Positions 7,940 to 16,013 of a DNA stretch of 20,732 bases are shown here, piece by piece (the stretch's first letter is position 1; every line of letters starts with the position of its first letter). Location of the stretch: contig JAAYHT010000225.1 of assembly GCA_012735285.1 (NCBI GenBank), forward strand, positions 1 through 20,732, written 5' to 3'. The position numbers were made by a program, and so were the translations under genes. The notes under the pieces were generated by a model, which saw only the letters and a list, made by a program, of their open reading frames with translations, did not search any database and was not told where the DNA came from. The stretch comes from Clostridiales bacterium (GTDB taxonomy: Bacteria; Bacillota; Clostridia; Peptostreptococcales; Anaerovoracaceae).

Positions 7940-8581
7940 ATGAATTACAAAGCAGTAATTTTCGATTTAGACGGTGTTATCTGTCATACTGATAGATATC
8001 ACTACTTAGCATGGAAACAAATTGCAGATGAGATCGGTGTCTATTTTGATGAAAATATGAATAATAACCTTAGAGGCGTAAGCCGGAAACAGAGTCTTGA
8101 AATAATACTTAGGAAAAATAATAGAACAATTACACAAGAACAAAAGAATTATTATTTAAACAAAAAAAATGAGCTCTATAAAGAGATGCTAAAAAGTTTA
8201 TCTCCCAAGGATTTAGACCCAGTAGTAATAGAAACTATAAACAATATTAAGAAGGCTAATATTAAAATAGCCATAGCTTCTTCAAGCAAGAATGCCAAAC
8301 TAATACTAGATCGACTAGGTTTAACCGAAAGCTTTGATGCAGTGGCTGATGGGAATGATATAAGCCGCTCAAAGCCAGATCCGGAAGTCTTCCTTAAAGC
8401 CAGCTCTTTCTTAAATATATCTCCGAAAGACTGTCTTGTTGTCGAAGACGCAGAATCGGGAGTCAGAGCTGCACATGCTGCAGGCATGGATTGTGCAGCT
8501 ATAGGTGATGCCACCAAATACAAGCTTGCTAAATACAATTTAGTTAATCTATCTGATTTGCTTAATATATTATCCGCCTAA
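7940..8581 (+). CDS. pgmB: Beta-phosphoglucomutase (HAD superfamily)
   Basis: 213 residues, the usual length. The HAD nucleophile motif FDLDGV carries D9 and D11; a SSSKNA loop with the motif II serine, KPDPEVF and the VVEDAESG acidic motif follow. It isomerises beta-glucose 1-phosphate to glucose 6-phosphate, the step needed after a GH65 phosphorylase. It is translated from an AGGAGAT site, 13 bp after the phosphorylase stop. Its last 12 bp overlap the end of the convergent cis-prenyltransferase gene, and no terminator hairpin is visible between them. Confidence 0.93.
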   Translation: MNYKAVIFDLDGVICHTDRYHYLAWKQIADEIGVYFDENMNNNLRGVSRKQSLEIILRKNNRTITQEQKNYYLNKKNELYKEMLKSLSPKDLDPVVIETINNIKKANIKIAIASSSKNAKLILDRLGLTESFDAVADGNDISRSKPDPEVFLKASSFLNISPKDCLVVEDAESGVRAAHAAGMDCAAIGDATKYKLAKYNLVNLSDLLNILSA

Positions 8582-9223
8582 AGTTATATCCTGATTCTGA
8601 TACCACTCCAAGGCCTCATATAAGTGCTCTGGCCTGTAATCAGGCCACATTTCATCTATGATATAAAAGTCGGAATAAACTGATTGTATTGGTAAAAATC
8701 CGCTTAACCTTCTTCTTCCACCCCATCGGATAATAAGGTCGATTCTTGAAATATCCGAGGAGGCAATATTTTTATAAAAGCCTGAACTCCCAGAACCATT
8801 ATTTACTGAATGGCTTAAGTCCCAATCCCATCCGTAATTAACAAGAAAGTTAACCTTTATTAATCCCTTCCCTATAGTCCTTCTCTTAGTATAGGGTATT
8901 AACTCAGGAGGAAATAGCGGAGAAGCAGCGTTTCCTACGATTAATAAGTCCGCATCATATTTCTTTATCTCTAATACTGAATCAACACATGCCTTTCTGA
9001 ATGCTTTTGTCTGGGCTGAGGGCCGTTTGGTATTGTCCTGTGTAAAGCCATAAAAGGTGATTTCTTCTATCCCTAAATCAACACACTCTTTATAAAGCCT
9101 CAACCCAGGTTCTATACCATGAAAATATCCATCCTCGGGATTTAAGCCCCTACTTTTGGCCCATCTCCTGTTTCCATCAGGAATTATACCAATATGTCTT
9201 GGTAAGCGCTTGAACTCACGCAT
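8570..9223 (-). CDS. Divergent cis-prenyltransferase (undecaprenyl diphosphate synthase family)
   Basis: 217 residues. It contains the family core: IIPDGNRRWAK (13-23) with the catalytic Asp D16, a YGFTQDNTKRP segment (58-68) and the C-terminal block RWGGRRRLSGFLPIQS (166-181) followed by WPDY (193-196). The usual housekeeping versions read MDGNGRWAK and TGGExRLSNF, so this is a diverged paralogue. Family enzymes condense isopentenyl diphosphate onto an allylic diphosphate in cis; the chain length here is unknown. ATG 9223 is chosen, with GGAGGG five to six bases upstream, rather than an upstream alternative start. Last gene of a minus-strand cluster, 20 bp after the DsrE-like gene; it probably is not the cell's main UppS. 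Confidence 0.8.
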   Translation of the reverse strand: MREFKRLPRHIGIIPDGNRRWAKSRGLNPEDGYFHGIEPGLRLYKECVDLGIEEITFYGFTQDNTKRPSAQTKAFRKACVDSVLEIKKYDADLLIVGNAASPLFPPELIPYTKRRTIGKGLIKVNFLVNYGWDWDLSHSVNNGSGSSGFYKNIASSDISRIDLIIRWGGRRRLSGFLPIQSVYSDFYIIDEMWPDYRPEHLYEALEWYQNQDITLGG

Positions 9224-9243
9224 TATACCCTCCGCATTCAAAA

Positions 9244-9591
9244 TTAAATAGTAATCACACGACAACTTTCATCCTTCAAAAACTCTGTAAAAGGCTCTCC
9301 CATATATATAACTTCTATGTTTAATTCCTCCAACATTTCAACAATTCCGTACCTTTCAGCACACCTTCTACATGCATAAACCTTAACCCCTAGATTCATT
9401 GCTTCCTTTAATAAATCTCGCACCTCTTTACTCCGCAATAACAATTTGTTTGAAGGACCCCAACTTATCAAATTGCACTCTTTCCACCATTTGTTTGTAT
9501 TAGACTTTATTACATACATAAATAGCATATTAATAGCAGTATCCTCATCACCAGAGGTCCAAAGTATAGTTAATTTATCAATCACAAACAT
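9244..9591 (-). CDS. DsrE family protein
   Basis: 115 residues from ATG 9591, a small alpha/beta DsrE/DsrF-like domain: an N-terminal beta strand (KLTILWTSGD), the conserved ACRRCAERYG segment with C74 and C77, and the C-terminal YMGEPFTEFL...VITI pattern. Related proteins act in sulfur relay or bind small molecules; this one keeps a CxxC pair, so thiol chemistry is possible. The start is ambiguous. ATG 9591 lies only 2 bp after a run of seven G, while GTG 9585 would have that run at a normal 8-nt spacing, giving 113 residues. It sits between the DUF3830 and cis-prenyltransferase genes. Confidence 0.75.
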   Translation of the reverse strand: MFVIDKLTILWTSGDEDTAINMLFMYVIKSNTNKWWKECNLISWGPSNKLLLRSKEVRDLLKEAMNLGVKVYACRRCAERYGIVEMLEELNIEVIYMGEPFTEFLKDESCRVITI

Positions 9592-9647
9592 TACCCCCCC
9601 AAATCAATCTTTACTTATTATTCTATATTCAATGCTTTACTATTCCA

Positions 9648-10061
9648 TTAACACAAATCTATTTCTATCTCTTGAGCACCTTCCCACAGGACCTTCTTTC
9701 CAAAGGCCTCTAAGTTTTCAATTCCCTCTGTAATAGTCAAGAAATGATTACCTGCTAGTTGACCAAATTGGCTGGCAAAGCAGCATCTTCCATAAGCCAG
9801 TATTATCTCCATCTCACTAATACCACCGGGATAAAGCAGCATTTCTCCCTTGGCAGGATGGGAAGTATGATTCTCATAATCGATACCTAGGTCCATATCC
9901 CCATAAGGAATCCAAACCCCTTCCCCACTCCAGCGCACGTGAATCATCTTATTCTTTAAAGGAAGCATCTTTCTAAAAGCCTCACAGGTCTTCGGAGCTT
10001 CCTTTTCATGCAATACTCCTATAAACTCAAACTCACCCGACTTAATTCGTACCTTCTGCAT
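9648..10061 (-). CDS. DUF3830 protein (cyclophilin-like fold)
   Basis: 137 residues. Recognised by the family pattern: APKTCEAFRKMLP near 22-34, HVRWSGEGVW near 41-50, ENHTSHPAKGEMLLYPG near 63-79 and QLAGNHFLTI near 101-110. DUF3830 members adopt a cyclophilin-like barrel; no reaction is established that I know of. They are often found near amidohydrolase and permease genes of nitrogen-compound metabolism, which is interesting given the guanidino operon a few kb away, but here it lies in a different transcription unit. The ribosome site is GGAGAAGGGG. No signal peptide. Confidence 0.8.
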   Translation of the reverse strand: MQKVRIKSGEFEFIGVLHEKEAPKTCEAFRKMLPLKNKMIHVRWSGEGVWIPYGDMDLGIDYENHTSHPAKGEMLLYPGGISEMEIILAYGRCCFASQFGQLAGNHFLTITEGIENLEAFGKKVLWEGAQEIEIDLC

Positions 10062-10122
10062 ACCCCTTCTCCTTTCAATCCATTTTTATAAATTTTATCA
10101 CAAAACAATAATATTGAGCATA

Positions 10123-10728
10123 TTAACATGGATTTTTGCAAATAAACCAAGTAGAATATTTGCTTACCTCCAGCATTTCAACATGCTGAAAAAAATCCTT
10201 AATTTCTGATTTAAAGTGTTTTAAATAGTCAAAGTAATTCCCGCCCTCAAGCCATTCGGCAAAATCAATCACAAGTCTTCTTTTTTCGTTATAGTCATGA
10301 AATATTACAAGATCTTTGGATACTCTCTTCATTTCTTTGAACATCGACAGTCTTTCTGCACTTTTCATACCATGTGCAACATAGCTGGCAAAACATATAT
10401 CAAAGGCCTTAGATTTAAACGGCAGCTTTGATGCATCAGAATGTATAAATTCAACAAGATTATCTTCTTTCAGCTTATTAATAGCTATATCGATCATCTT
10501 TTTTGAATTATCAATTCCAGTTACGTGAAATCCCATCTCACTTAATACGGCACAAAGTGCACCTGTACCGCATCCTATGTCAAGGATACTTTTATACTGT
10601 GATAAATCCATTTGTCCTTTTATGTTCTCTAGCACGTCTCTATATTTCCTCTTTTGGAAGTTATAGAACAGACCGTATGCCGGAGCTATACGGTCGAATA
10701 AACTTGTTTTATCAGTTAATTTGCTCAT
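10123..10728 (-). CDS. Class I SAM-dependent methyltransferase
   Basis: 201 residues with a Rossmann-type methyltransferase fold: motif I ILDIGCGTGALC (48-59), the acidic end of strand 2 in GIDNS near 74-78, and DASKLPFKSKAFDICFAS (motifs II/III) in the middle. This is the Methyltransf_11/UbiE-like pattern, but the substrate cannot be read from sequence. The C-terminal half is charged and aromatic with no membrane segment. An AAGGTAGTG ribosome site precedes ATG 10728. It is the first gene of the four-gene minus cluster and is divergent from the SLH-protein gene, with 85 bp between them. Confidence 0.85.
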   Translation of the reverse strand: MSKLTDKTSLFDRIAPAYGLFYNFQKRKYRDVLENIKGQMDLSQYKSILDIGCGTGALCAVLSEMGFHVTGIDNSKKMIDIAINKLKEDNLVEFIHSDASKLPFKSKAFDICFASYVAHGMKSAERLSMFKEMKRVSKDLVIFHDYNEKRRLVIDFAEWLEGGNYFDYLKHFKSEIKDFFQHVEMLEVSKYSTWFICKNPC

Positions 10729-10772
10729 CTTTCACTACCTTGTTTTCGACAGCTTTCTAATTAAGACAGCTC

Positions 10773-10778
10773 TATAAT
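10773..10778 (+). promoter_or_regulatory. Possible -10 element for the SLH-protein gene
   Basis: A perfect TATAAT lies 35 bp before the ATG at 10814. The -35 region at the standard distance is poor, so this is tentative. Confidence 0.35.
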
Positions 10779-10813
10779 CAAATCGATTATTCTCCTAGCA
10801 AAGGAAAATTAAA

Positions 10814-12331
10814 ATGTTTAGGTGCAAAGCGATATTTCTATTACTTATTATCCTGCTGCCTTTTTTATCTATGCAGGCTTCCGCTCAAAATAATAAGATT
10901 GTAATTTCATCCGAATCAGATTTACTAGATTTATACACCTATATGTCCTCAGGCAAACAAACCCAAGGTAAATACTATATCCTAATTCAAGATATCTACT
11001 GCAAAAAAGAATTAAGCCCTCCGAATATAGCATTTGACGGCACCTTAGATGGAAATGGACATACCATACATCTAACTATCAATGGTAATGATGAAAATAC
11101 GGGTTTGTTTTATTCACTCTCAAAACAAGCTAGGGTAAAAAACCTCAATATAGATGGTGTGGTTTCAGCTGGACAAGCGGTCGGAGCAATATGCGGTATA
11201 AATTACGGGAGTATCACAAGATGTAATAATTACGCATCAGTTAGCGGAGGAATCAAAAATTCAGCTGGTATAGCAGGAATTAATTACGGAACTATTGAAC
11301 AATGTTCAAATAAAGGGGAAATTAGAGGCAGCTTTTCCTCAGGCGGTATAGCTGGATCTAACAGTGGAATAATCACTAGCTGCTATAACGAAGGAAAGAT
11401 TATTGGAAAAGCTAGCGGAGGGATAGTGGGAACACTAAGAGACGGTTGGATAACAAGCTGTTACAACAAGGGGGAAATTTCAGGCTCTGAGTATGCCGGA
11501 GGAATTTCTGCTATAAGGTATAGAAATCACACACTTATAAATTGCTATAGTATTGAAAGTGATATTACATCAATGGGACACTACTATAACTGCTACTATA
11601 ACAAGCAAACTTTAAAATCACCCGGTATAGTATCTAAGCTAAACAACCGACCTTCCATCCCTAATCCTTATTTAGACAGCCTTTTAGACGATTTTAACCT
11701 AAACCAATTTGTATATGATAAAAACAATATCAACCAAGGCTACCCTATCTTACATTGGCAAATAAATAATTTCTCCGATATTGAAGGCCATTGGGCAAAG
11801 GAATCGATACTAAAAGTTACCGAAAGAAATATTATGGAAGGATACGATTCTAATACTTTTAAGCCAGATAGGGTTATAACCAGAGCGGAATTTGCAAAAG
11901 TAATTGTTAAATACTTAGGTTTAGCTATTATTGAAGAAAACAATAATAGCTATGACGATGTTTCTAAGACCAACCCCTATTATAACTACATCGAAACGGC
12001 AACTAAGCATAAACTAGTATACGGTATCGGCAACAATCTTTACAATCCCGATGCGGGAATAACAAGGGAAGAATTGATAACTATCTTAGTACGAGCAATT
12101 GAATACAAAGGATATGATGTGGAAATCTCAGAAAAGGAAGCTGATAGTCTAGTAAATAAATACTTAAGACCTGGTTCAGTTCATGATTGGGCAAAAAAAC
12201 AAATAGCTTGGAGCATACAGAAGGGAATTTTAAACAAAAATAATCTATACTTAGATGTTTCAGTAACCGAGAAAGATATGACCAGGGGGCAGGTAGCAGA
12301 TGTTATTGCAAATGCCCTTAGTTATAGTTAG
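10814..12331 (+). CDS. Secreted GLUG-repeat protein with three SLH domains
   Basis: 505 residues. A signal peptide (residues 1-24, positively charged start, hydrophobic core, ASA cleavage site before Q25) directs export. Residues about 120-250 hold five tandem GLUG-type beta repeats (start of each near 123, 150, 176, 201 and 228; pattern GGIAGxNxGxITxCYNxGxIxG). Three SLH domains follow near 319-370, 380-432 and 445-503, the module that binds pyruvylated secondary cell-wall polymers and anchors proteins to the Gram-positive surface. The repeats probably form a beta-solenoid and may mediate adhesion; that role is inference. The ribosome site AAAGGA is eight bases before ATG 10814. Single-gene unit ending in a hairpin shared with the convergent SDR operon. 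Confidence 0.88.
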   Translation: MFRCKAIFLLLIILLPFLSMQASAQNNKIVISSESDLLDLYTYMSSGKQTQGKYYILIQDIYCKKELSPPNIAFDGTLDGNGHTIHLTINGNDENTGLFYSLSKQARVKNLNIDGVVSAGQAVGAICGINYGSITRCNNYASVSGGIKNSAGIAGINYGTIEQCSNKGEIRGSFSSGGIAGSNSGIITSCYNEGKIIGKASGGIVGTLRDGWITSCYNKGEISGSEYAGGISAIRYRNHTLINCYSIESDITSMGHYYNCYYNKQTLKSPGIVSKLNNRPSIPNPYLDSLLDDFNLNQFVYDKNNINQGYPILHWQINNFSDIEGHWAKESILKVTERNIMEGYDSNTFKPDRVITRAEFAKVIVKYLGLAIIEENNNSYDDVSKTNPYYNYIETATKHKLVYGIGNNLYNPDAGITREELITILVRAIEYKGYDVEISEKEADSLVNKYLRPGSVHDWAKKQIAWSIQKGILNKNNLYLDVSVTEKDMTRGQVADVIANALSYS

Positions 12332-12354
12332 ATGCAGGCAAAATTGCCTGCATC
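12331..12354. terminator. Terminator hairpin between SLH gene and guanidino operon
   Basis: A perfect 11-bp inverted repeat (12331-12341 with 12344-12354; arm GATGCAGGCAA) starts at the last base of the SLH gene stop codon and is followed on the plus strand by TTTAAT. It separates two convergent units and ends nine bases before the stop of the last operon gene. Confidence 0.7.
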
Positions 12355-12363
12355 TTTAATACC

Positions 12364-13113
12364 TTAGAAGAATACTGCTCCTCCGTTTGGACTGACAAAC
12401 TGTCCACAGAAGAAATTACCTTCATCTGATGCTAACAATACAGCTGTTGCTCCTATCTCCTCAACCGTACCCAGCCTCCTTAGGGGTATATCCTTTTCCT
12501 TTTCAATCCATTCAGGCTCCATATCGGCGAGGATCATATCGGTTTCAATTGGTCCGGGAGCAATTATGTTAACCAGTATATCGGGAGCAAGTTCTAAAGC
12601 CAAACACATTGTAAATGCATTTACTCCTCCCTTAGCTGCACAGTAATGAGCATATCCCTCTCTGCCTTTTTTCGAGAGTTCCGATGATATGTTTATTATC
12701 TTGCCTACAGGATCCTTTTTAATCAAAGGTATGAAGTATTTAGATGTCAAGAATATTCCTTTTAAATCAGTTCCTAAGACTCTATCCCATTCTTCGGTTT
12801 CCATATCGACAACATTTATTTCAAGCCCTATTGTACCTGCGTTATTAACTAAAATATTTATAGATCCAAATTCTTCTTTTACCTTATCCCTCATCCTTAT
12901 TACATCTTCTTCTTTGCTCACATCGGCTTTAATGGCCATTGCCCTCACACCAAGAGCCTCTATTTCCTTCACAGTTTCCATAGCCGCAGCTTCATTTTTA
13001 ACATAAGAGAAAACTATATCTGCTCCTTCTTTAGCAAAAGCAAGGCCGATGCCCTTTCCTATACCCCTGCTACCGCCTGTGATTACCGCAACTCTATTAT
13101 CCAGCTTACCCAT
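12364..13113 (-). CDS. Short-chain dehydrogenase/reductase (FabG-like)
   Basis: 249 residues, a classical SDR. Visible are the cofactor motif TGGSRGIG (12-19), NNAG (90-93), catalytic Ser at 143/144 and Y157-C-A-A-K161. The active-site Asn of the N-S-Y-K tetrad is replaced by Asp at 116 (TDLKG instead of VNLKG). Such enzymes oxidise or reduce alcohols and ketones with NAD(P)(H); the substrate is unknown. An AGGAG site lies eight bases before the ATG. It is the last of six genes in the operon, 13 bp after the preceding SDR, and ends at a shared hairpin. Confidence 0.88.
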   Translation of the reverse strand: MGKLDNRVAVITGGSRGIGKGIGLAFAKEGADIVFSYVKNEAAAMETVKEIEALGVRAMAIKADVSKEEDVIRMRDKVKEEFGSINILVNNAGTIGLEINVVDMETEEWDRVLGTDLKGIFLTSKYFIPLIKKDPVGKIINISSELSKKGREGYAHYCAAKGGVNAFTMCLALELAPDILVNIIAPGPIETDMILADMEPEWIEKEKDIPLRRLGTVEEIGATAVLLASDEGNFFCGQFVSPNGGAVFF

Positions 13114-13126
13114 TTTGCAACTCCTT

Positions 13127-13912
13127 TCATATTACATAATAAGGTGTTGATCTGTATTCTCCTCCACTAACTTGAACATGTCTTCCGCTAAAGGCTTTTC
13201 CGCCATTTTCAGTTGACATAAAGATTACCATTTCAGCAATCTCCTCAGGTTTTCCAAGCCTACCCATGGCGATTTCCTTTGCATACATTTCGCAGACTTC
13301 ATCATAGGAAATTCCTAAATCCTCAGCATCTATATTGAGCTGTGGAGTTCTTATAACCCCGGGAACAATTATTCCAACATTTATGTTGTACTTATCGTAT
13401 TCTTTAGCCAAGTATTGTCCAAGCGTAAGTAGACCCGATTTTGAAGCCCCATAGCCTGAAGCATTATTCCAACCGAGGGTCCCGAAAAATGAACTTATTA
13501 TTACAATTGTTCCTCCGCCCTTTTCAATCATATGAGGCAATGCCGCTTTGATGCACGCTATATGCCCTGTGAGATTGATCTTAACCTGATCCCACCATTC
13601 CTCTTCATCCTGCTCTAAAAATGGCTTCATGCTCATTCCAGCGGCATTTGCCACAAGCACATCAAGCTTCCCATATTTATCTAAAACCTCTTTAACAATT
13701 CTTTCTCCCGTACCTAGTTCCGAAATATCGCCCATAGCAGGGAAGGCTCCAGTCCTATCCAGTACCTTTTTTACTTTATCGTCTAGTTTTCTCCCGTTAA
13801 TCGCAACCTTTGATCCCTGTTTTGTAAAGGCTTCACATATAGCTTCACCTATACCTTGCGTGCCTCCGGTTATAAGTACCGCTTTATCCTTTAATTCATC
13901 GTATATAATCAC
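13127..13912 (-). CDS. Short-chain dehydrogenase/reductase
   Basis: 261 residues from a GTG start at 13912, with a GGGGGG block seven bases upstream and no in-frame ATG nearby. All classical SDR elements are present: TGGTQGIG (15-22), NAAG (89-92), N113, S140/S141 and Y154-G-A-S-K158. Arg41 after strand 2 suggests NADP(H) preference, as known for the family. The C-terminus (GEYRSTPYYVI) is unusual in its aromatic content. It is fully active by motif and could partner the inactive SDR encoded just upstream. Fifth gene of the operon; gaps of 16 and 13 bp to its neighbours. Confidence 0.88.
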   Translation of the reverse strand: MIIYDELKDKAVLITGGTQGIGEAICEAFTKQGSKVAINGRKLDDKVKKVLDRTGAFPAMGDISELGTGERIVKEVLDKYGKLDVLVANAAGMSMKPFLEQDEEEWWDQVKINLTGHIACIKAALPHMIEKGGGTIVIISSFFGTLGWNNASGYGASKSGLLTLGQYLAKEYDKYNINVGIIVPGVIRTPQLNIDAEDLGISYDEVCEMYAKEIAMGRLGKPEEIAEMVIFMSTENGGKAFSGRHVQVSGGEYRSTPYYVI

Positions 13913-13928
13913 CTTCTAGCCCCCCTTT

Positions 13929-14564
13929 CTAATCAATCCCTCTTATTGAAATAACCTGTCCTGTTACATAGTTAGCACTCTCCGATAGAAAATGAGCAGT
14001 AGAAGCGATAGCATTATAATTAAAAGGAATATTCGCATATACACAGTTCACAAGTACATTATCCTTTGCTAATTCGACTCCCAAGCTCTTTGCAAAGCCA
14101 TGTAGAGTACCTGCACCCACCGCCATAAGGATATTGTCTCCCTCTGCTTTGCTGTAATCAGGCGATAAAATCATTATCCTGCCATCCTTGTTTTTAACCA
14201 TTTTCTTTCCTACGGCAAAACAAGCATTGATACTGCTTTTTAGCCAGCCGTCTAATGTTCTTTCCCACTGCTTAATCGGAGTTTCCAAAAATCCTCCACT
14301 CTGTCTGTCCTTTTCAAATCCTGTCGCACAGAATAACACTTTTATCGGGCCATATGTATCTGCTATCTCTTCTACTACATCAACAAATTTATCTCTATCA
14401 GTCATATCAATACTGTAGAATCCATCGTACAAGCTATCAGCTTCAGAAACAGCGTCTATACCAATAACACTCCATCCGGAATCCTTTAATTTAGAAGCGA
14501 CAGATGTACCTACCTTGTTTGCCGCTCCAGCTATCAAAGCAACCTTTTTACTATTATTAATCAT
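13929..14564 (-). CDS. SDR-fold protein lacking the catalytic Tyr and Lys
   Basis: 211 residues, short for an SDR. The nucleotide-binding start is recognisable (AGAANKVG, 12-19, with Lys replacing the middle Gly) and D37 at the end of strand 2 fits NAD. Alignment with the neighbouring SDR places M147 and A151 where Tyr and Lys of YxxxK should be; the NAG motif is also altered (CATG, 79-82). The C-terminal substrate-binding segment is shortened. It is therefore probably not a dehydrogenase; it may be a structural partner of the active SDRs or a ligand-binding protein. Its ATG lies inside the end of the permease gene (8-bp overlap), indicating translational coupling. Confidence 0.8.
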   Translation of the reverse strand: MINNSKKVALIAGAANKVGTSVASKLKDSGWSVIGIDAVSEADSLYDGFYSIDMTDRDKFVDVVEEIADTYGPIKVLFCATGFEKDRQSGGFLETPIKQWERTLDGWLKSSINACFAVGKKMVKNKDGRIMILSPDYSKAEGDNILMAVGAGTLHGFAKSLGVELAKDNVLVNCVYANIPFNYNAIASTAHFLSESANYVTGQVISIRGID

Positions 14565-15999
14565 TTAACCTACCCTCCCTAATATCTCTTCTTCTGACAT
14601 ATAGGAAGTAATATGCCAGAGCTATGAGAATTAGTATGCCAACTGCGGCTAATACATCCGCTGTCTGAGATGAAATAGCTATTACTAAGAATAAGATTAC
14701 TATGATTGGAGGCAGGGGGAATAGAGGCATCCTAAAGGGCCTAGTAATGGTCTTAGCTTTAATTCTGCTGTTAATAGCACCTATTGCAACAAGTACATAT
14801 ACAGTAGCAGCAGCAGCTCCTCCCCAAATTACTAACTGTACCAGGTTTGAATAGAATACGAGGAAACAGCCTACGACAGCAATGAGAGTTGTTGCTGCCC
14901 AAGGAATTTGAGATCTCTTTGATACCTTAGTTAGAAAATCGTTTACCTTCTTAGGCCAGATTCCATCCCTGCCACCTGTGAAGATTACCCTAGCCATGTA
15001 GTTAATAATTACAACAAGGCAGCTAAATGATGCTATTATTATCCCTACATTAACCAGCACAGTACCTACGGATCCTAGATAAGCTTCTGCAGTATAGAGC
15101 AGCGGTGATGGTGCCAGCATGAATTCTTTTAAGTCGGGAGCTGCTATCATACCCATAAGCAATACAAGTACGATAATTACAGCAGTTGATAGGGCTGAAA
15201 TAAATGCGGCCTTACCAATATTTCTACATGAACCTTTTGTTTCTTCAGAAAAACCTAAGGATGCTGGGTAACCGTCAATTGATGCTACTAAAATACCTAG
15301 CCCCATTAGTACCATACCAAATGAAGCCGTTGTCATCCCTTTACCGTCAGAAGTAAGGATTTGAGGATTAAATACGATCTCTGTAAGGGGCCTTTGAATG
15401 TTTGCAAATGCTACAACAACGAATACTACAATAACTATCATTTGAAGAGTCAGCAATATCTTAGCCACACGATTATTTGTAACAATACTTCCTAATCCTA
15501 TAAAAAGAGCTATAATAAATGCTATTGCTGCTATTATCCCTGTTGCCAGTTCACTTTGGGGTAATTGGGGAAATAGTATTTGAAGATACTGTCCAACTCC
15601 TAATGCTATTGATGGAGGATATATAAATGCTTGTATCATAAATGTAAAAACAGCTACAAATACTAAAGGTTTTGGTAGTATGTAATTAATGATAGAATAA
15701 AGTCCGCCTGAAACCGGGTAGATAGAACCCAATTCAGCAATTATAAATCCGATGAAAATAACGTTAATCCCCTGTAATATGGCTGCCGGAGCCGTTGCAA
15801 CTCCTACAGTTGCAAAAGCCGCTAAAGCATACACGAATGCTGCCATAAGAGGCGAAACATTCGATAGGGCCATAACTACGTTTTCTGCTACAGACAGATT
15901 TCGATTTAGTTCCTGTTTGTAACCCAGTTGTTCGAGTCGCCTTTGTGCCCCGTCTATATCGGAGTCTACAAAGGGCTCGTTGTTAATAACCTTTTCCAT
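14557..15999 (-). CDS. APC superfamily amino acid/amine permease
   Basis: 480 residues with about 12 transmembrane segments. The N-terminal tail of some 35 residues is followed by TM1 (ENVVMALSNVSPLMAAF). The AELGSIYPVSGGLY motif (88-101) is characteristic of the amino acid/choline/GABA permeases of the APC superfamily. Such carriers import amino acids, GABA or related amines across the cytoplasmic membrane. The operon context suggests a guanidino or amino compound as cargo; this is inference. The ribosome site AAGGAGGTTATC is near perfect. It follows the creatininase gene by 14 bp and overlaps the next gene by 8 bp. Confidence 0.87.
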   Translation of the reverse strand: MEKVINNEPFVDSDIDGAQRRLEQLGYKQELNRNLSVAENVVMALSNVSPLMAAFVYALAAFATVGVATAPAAILQGINVIFIGFIIAELGSIYPVSGGLYSIINYILPKPLVFVAVFTFMIQAFIYPPSIALGVGQYLQILFPQLPQSELATGIIAAIAFIIALFIGLGSIVTNNRVAKILLTLQMIVIVVFVVVAFANIQRPLTEIVFNPQILTSDGKGMTTASFGMVLMGLGILVASIDGYPASLGFSEETKGSCRNIGKAAFISALSTAVIIVLVLLMGMIAAPDLKEFMLAPSPLLYTAEAYLGSVGTVLVNVGIIIASFSCLVVIINYMARVIFTGGRDGIWPKKVNDFLTKVSKRSQIPWAATTLIAVVGCFLVFYSNLVQLVIWGGAAAATVYVLVAIGAINSRIKAKTITRPFRMPLFPLPPIIVILFLVIAISSQTADVLAAVGILILIALAYYFLYVRRRDIREGRLND

Positions 16000-16013
16000 G
16001 ATAACCTCCTTAA

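Noticed and set aside
8176..8538. A 120-codon open frame on the minus strand
   Set aside because: It lies wholly inside pgmB, whose HAD motifs are clear; its Ser/Ala-rich translation resembles no family and is a shadow frame.
12689..13006. A 105-codon open frame on the plus strand
   Set aside because: Antisense to the FabG-like SDR gene, low-complexity Ser/Thr/Ile-rich translation, no ribosome site.
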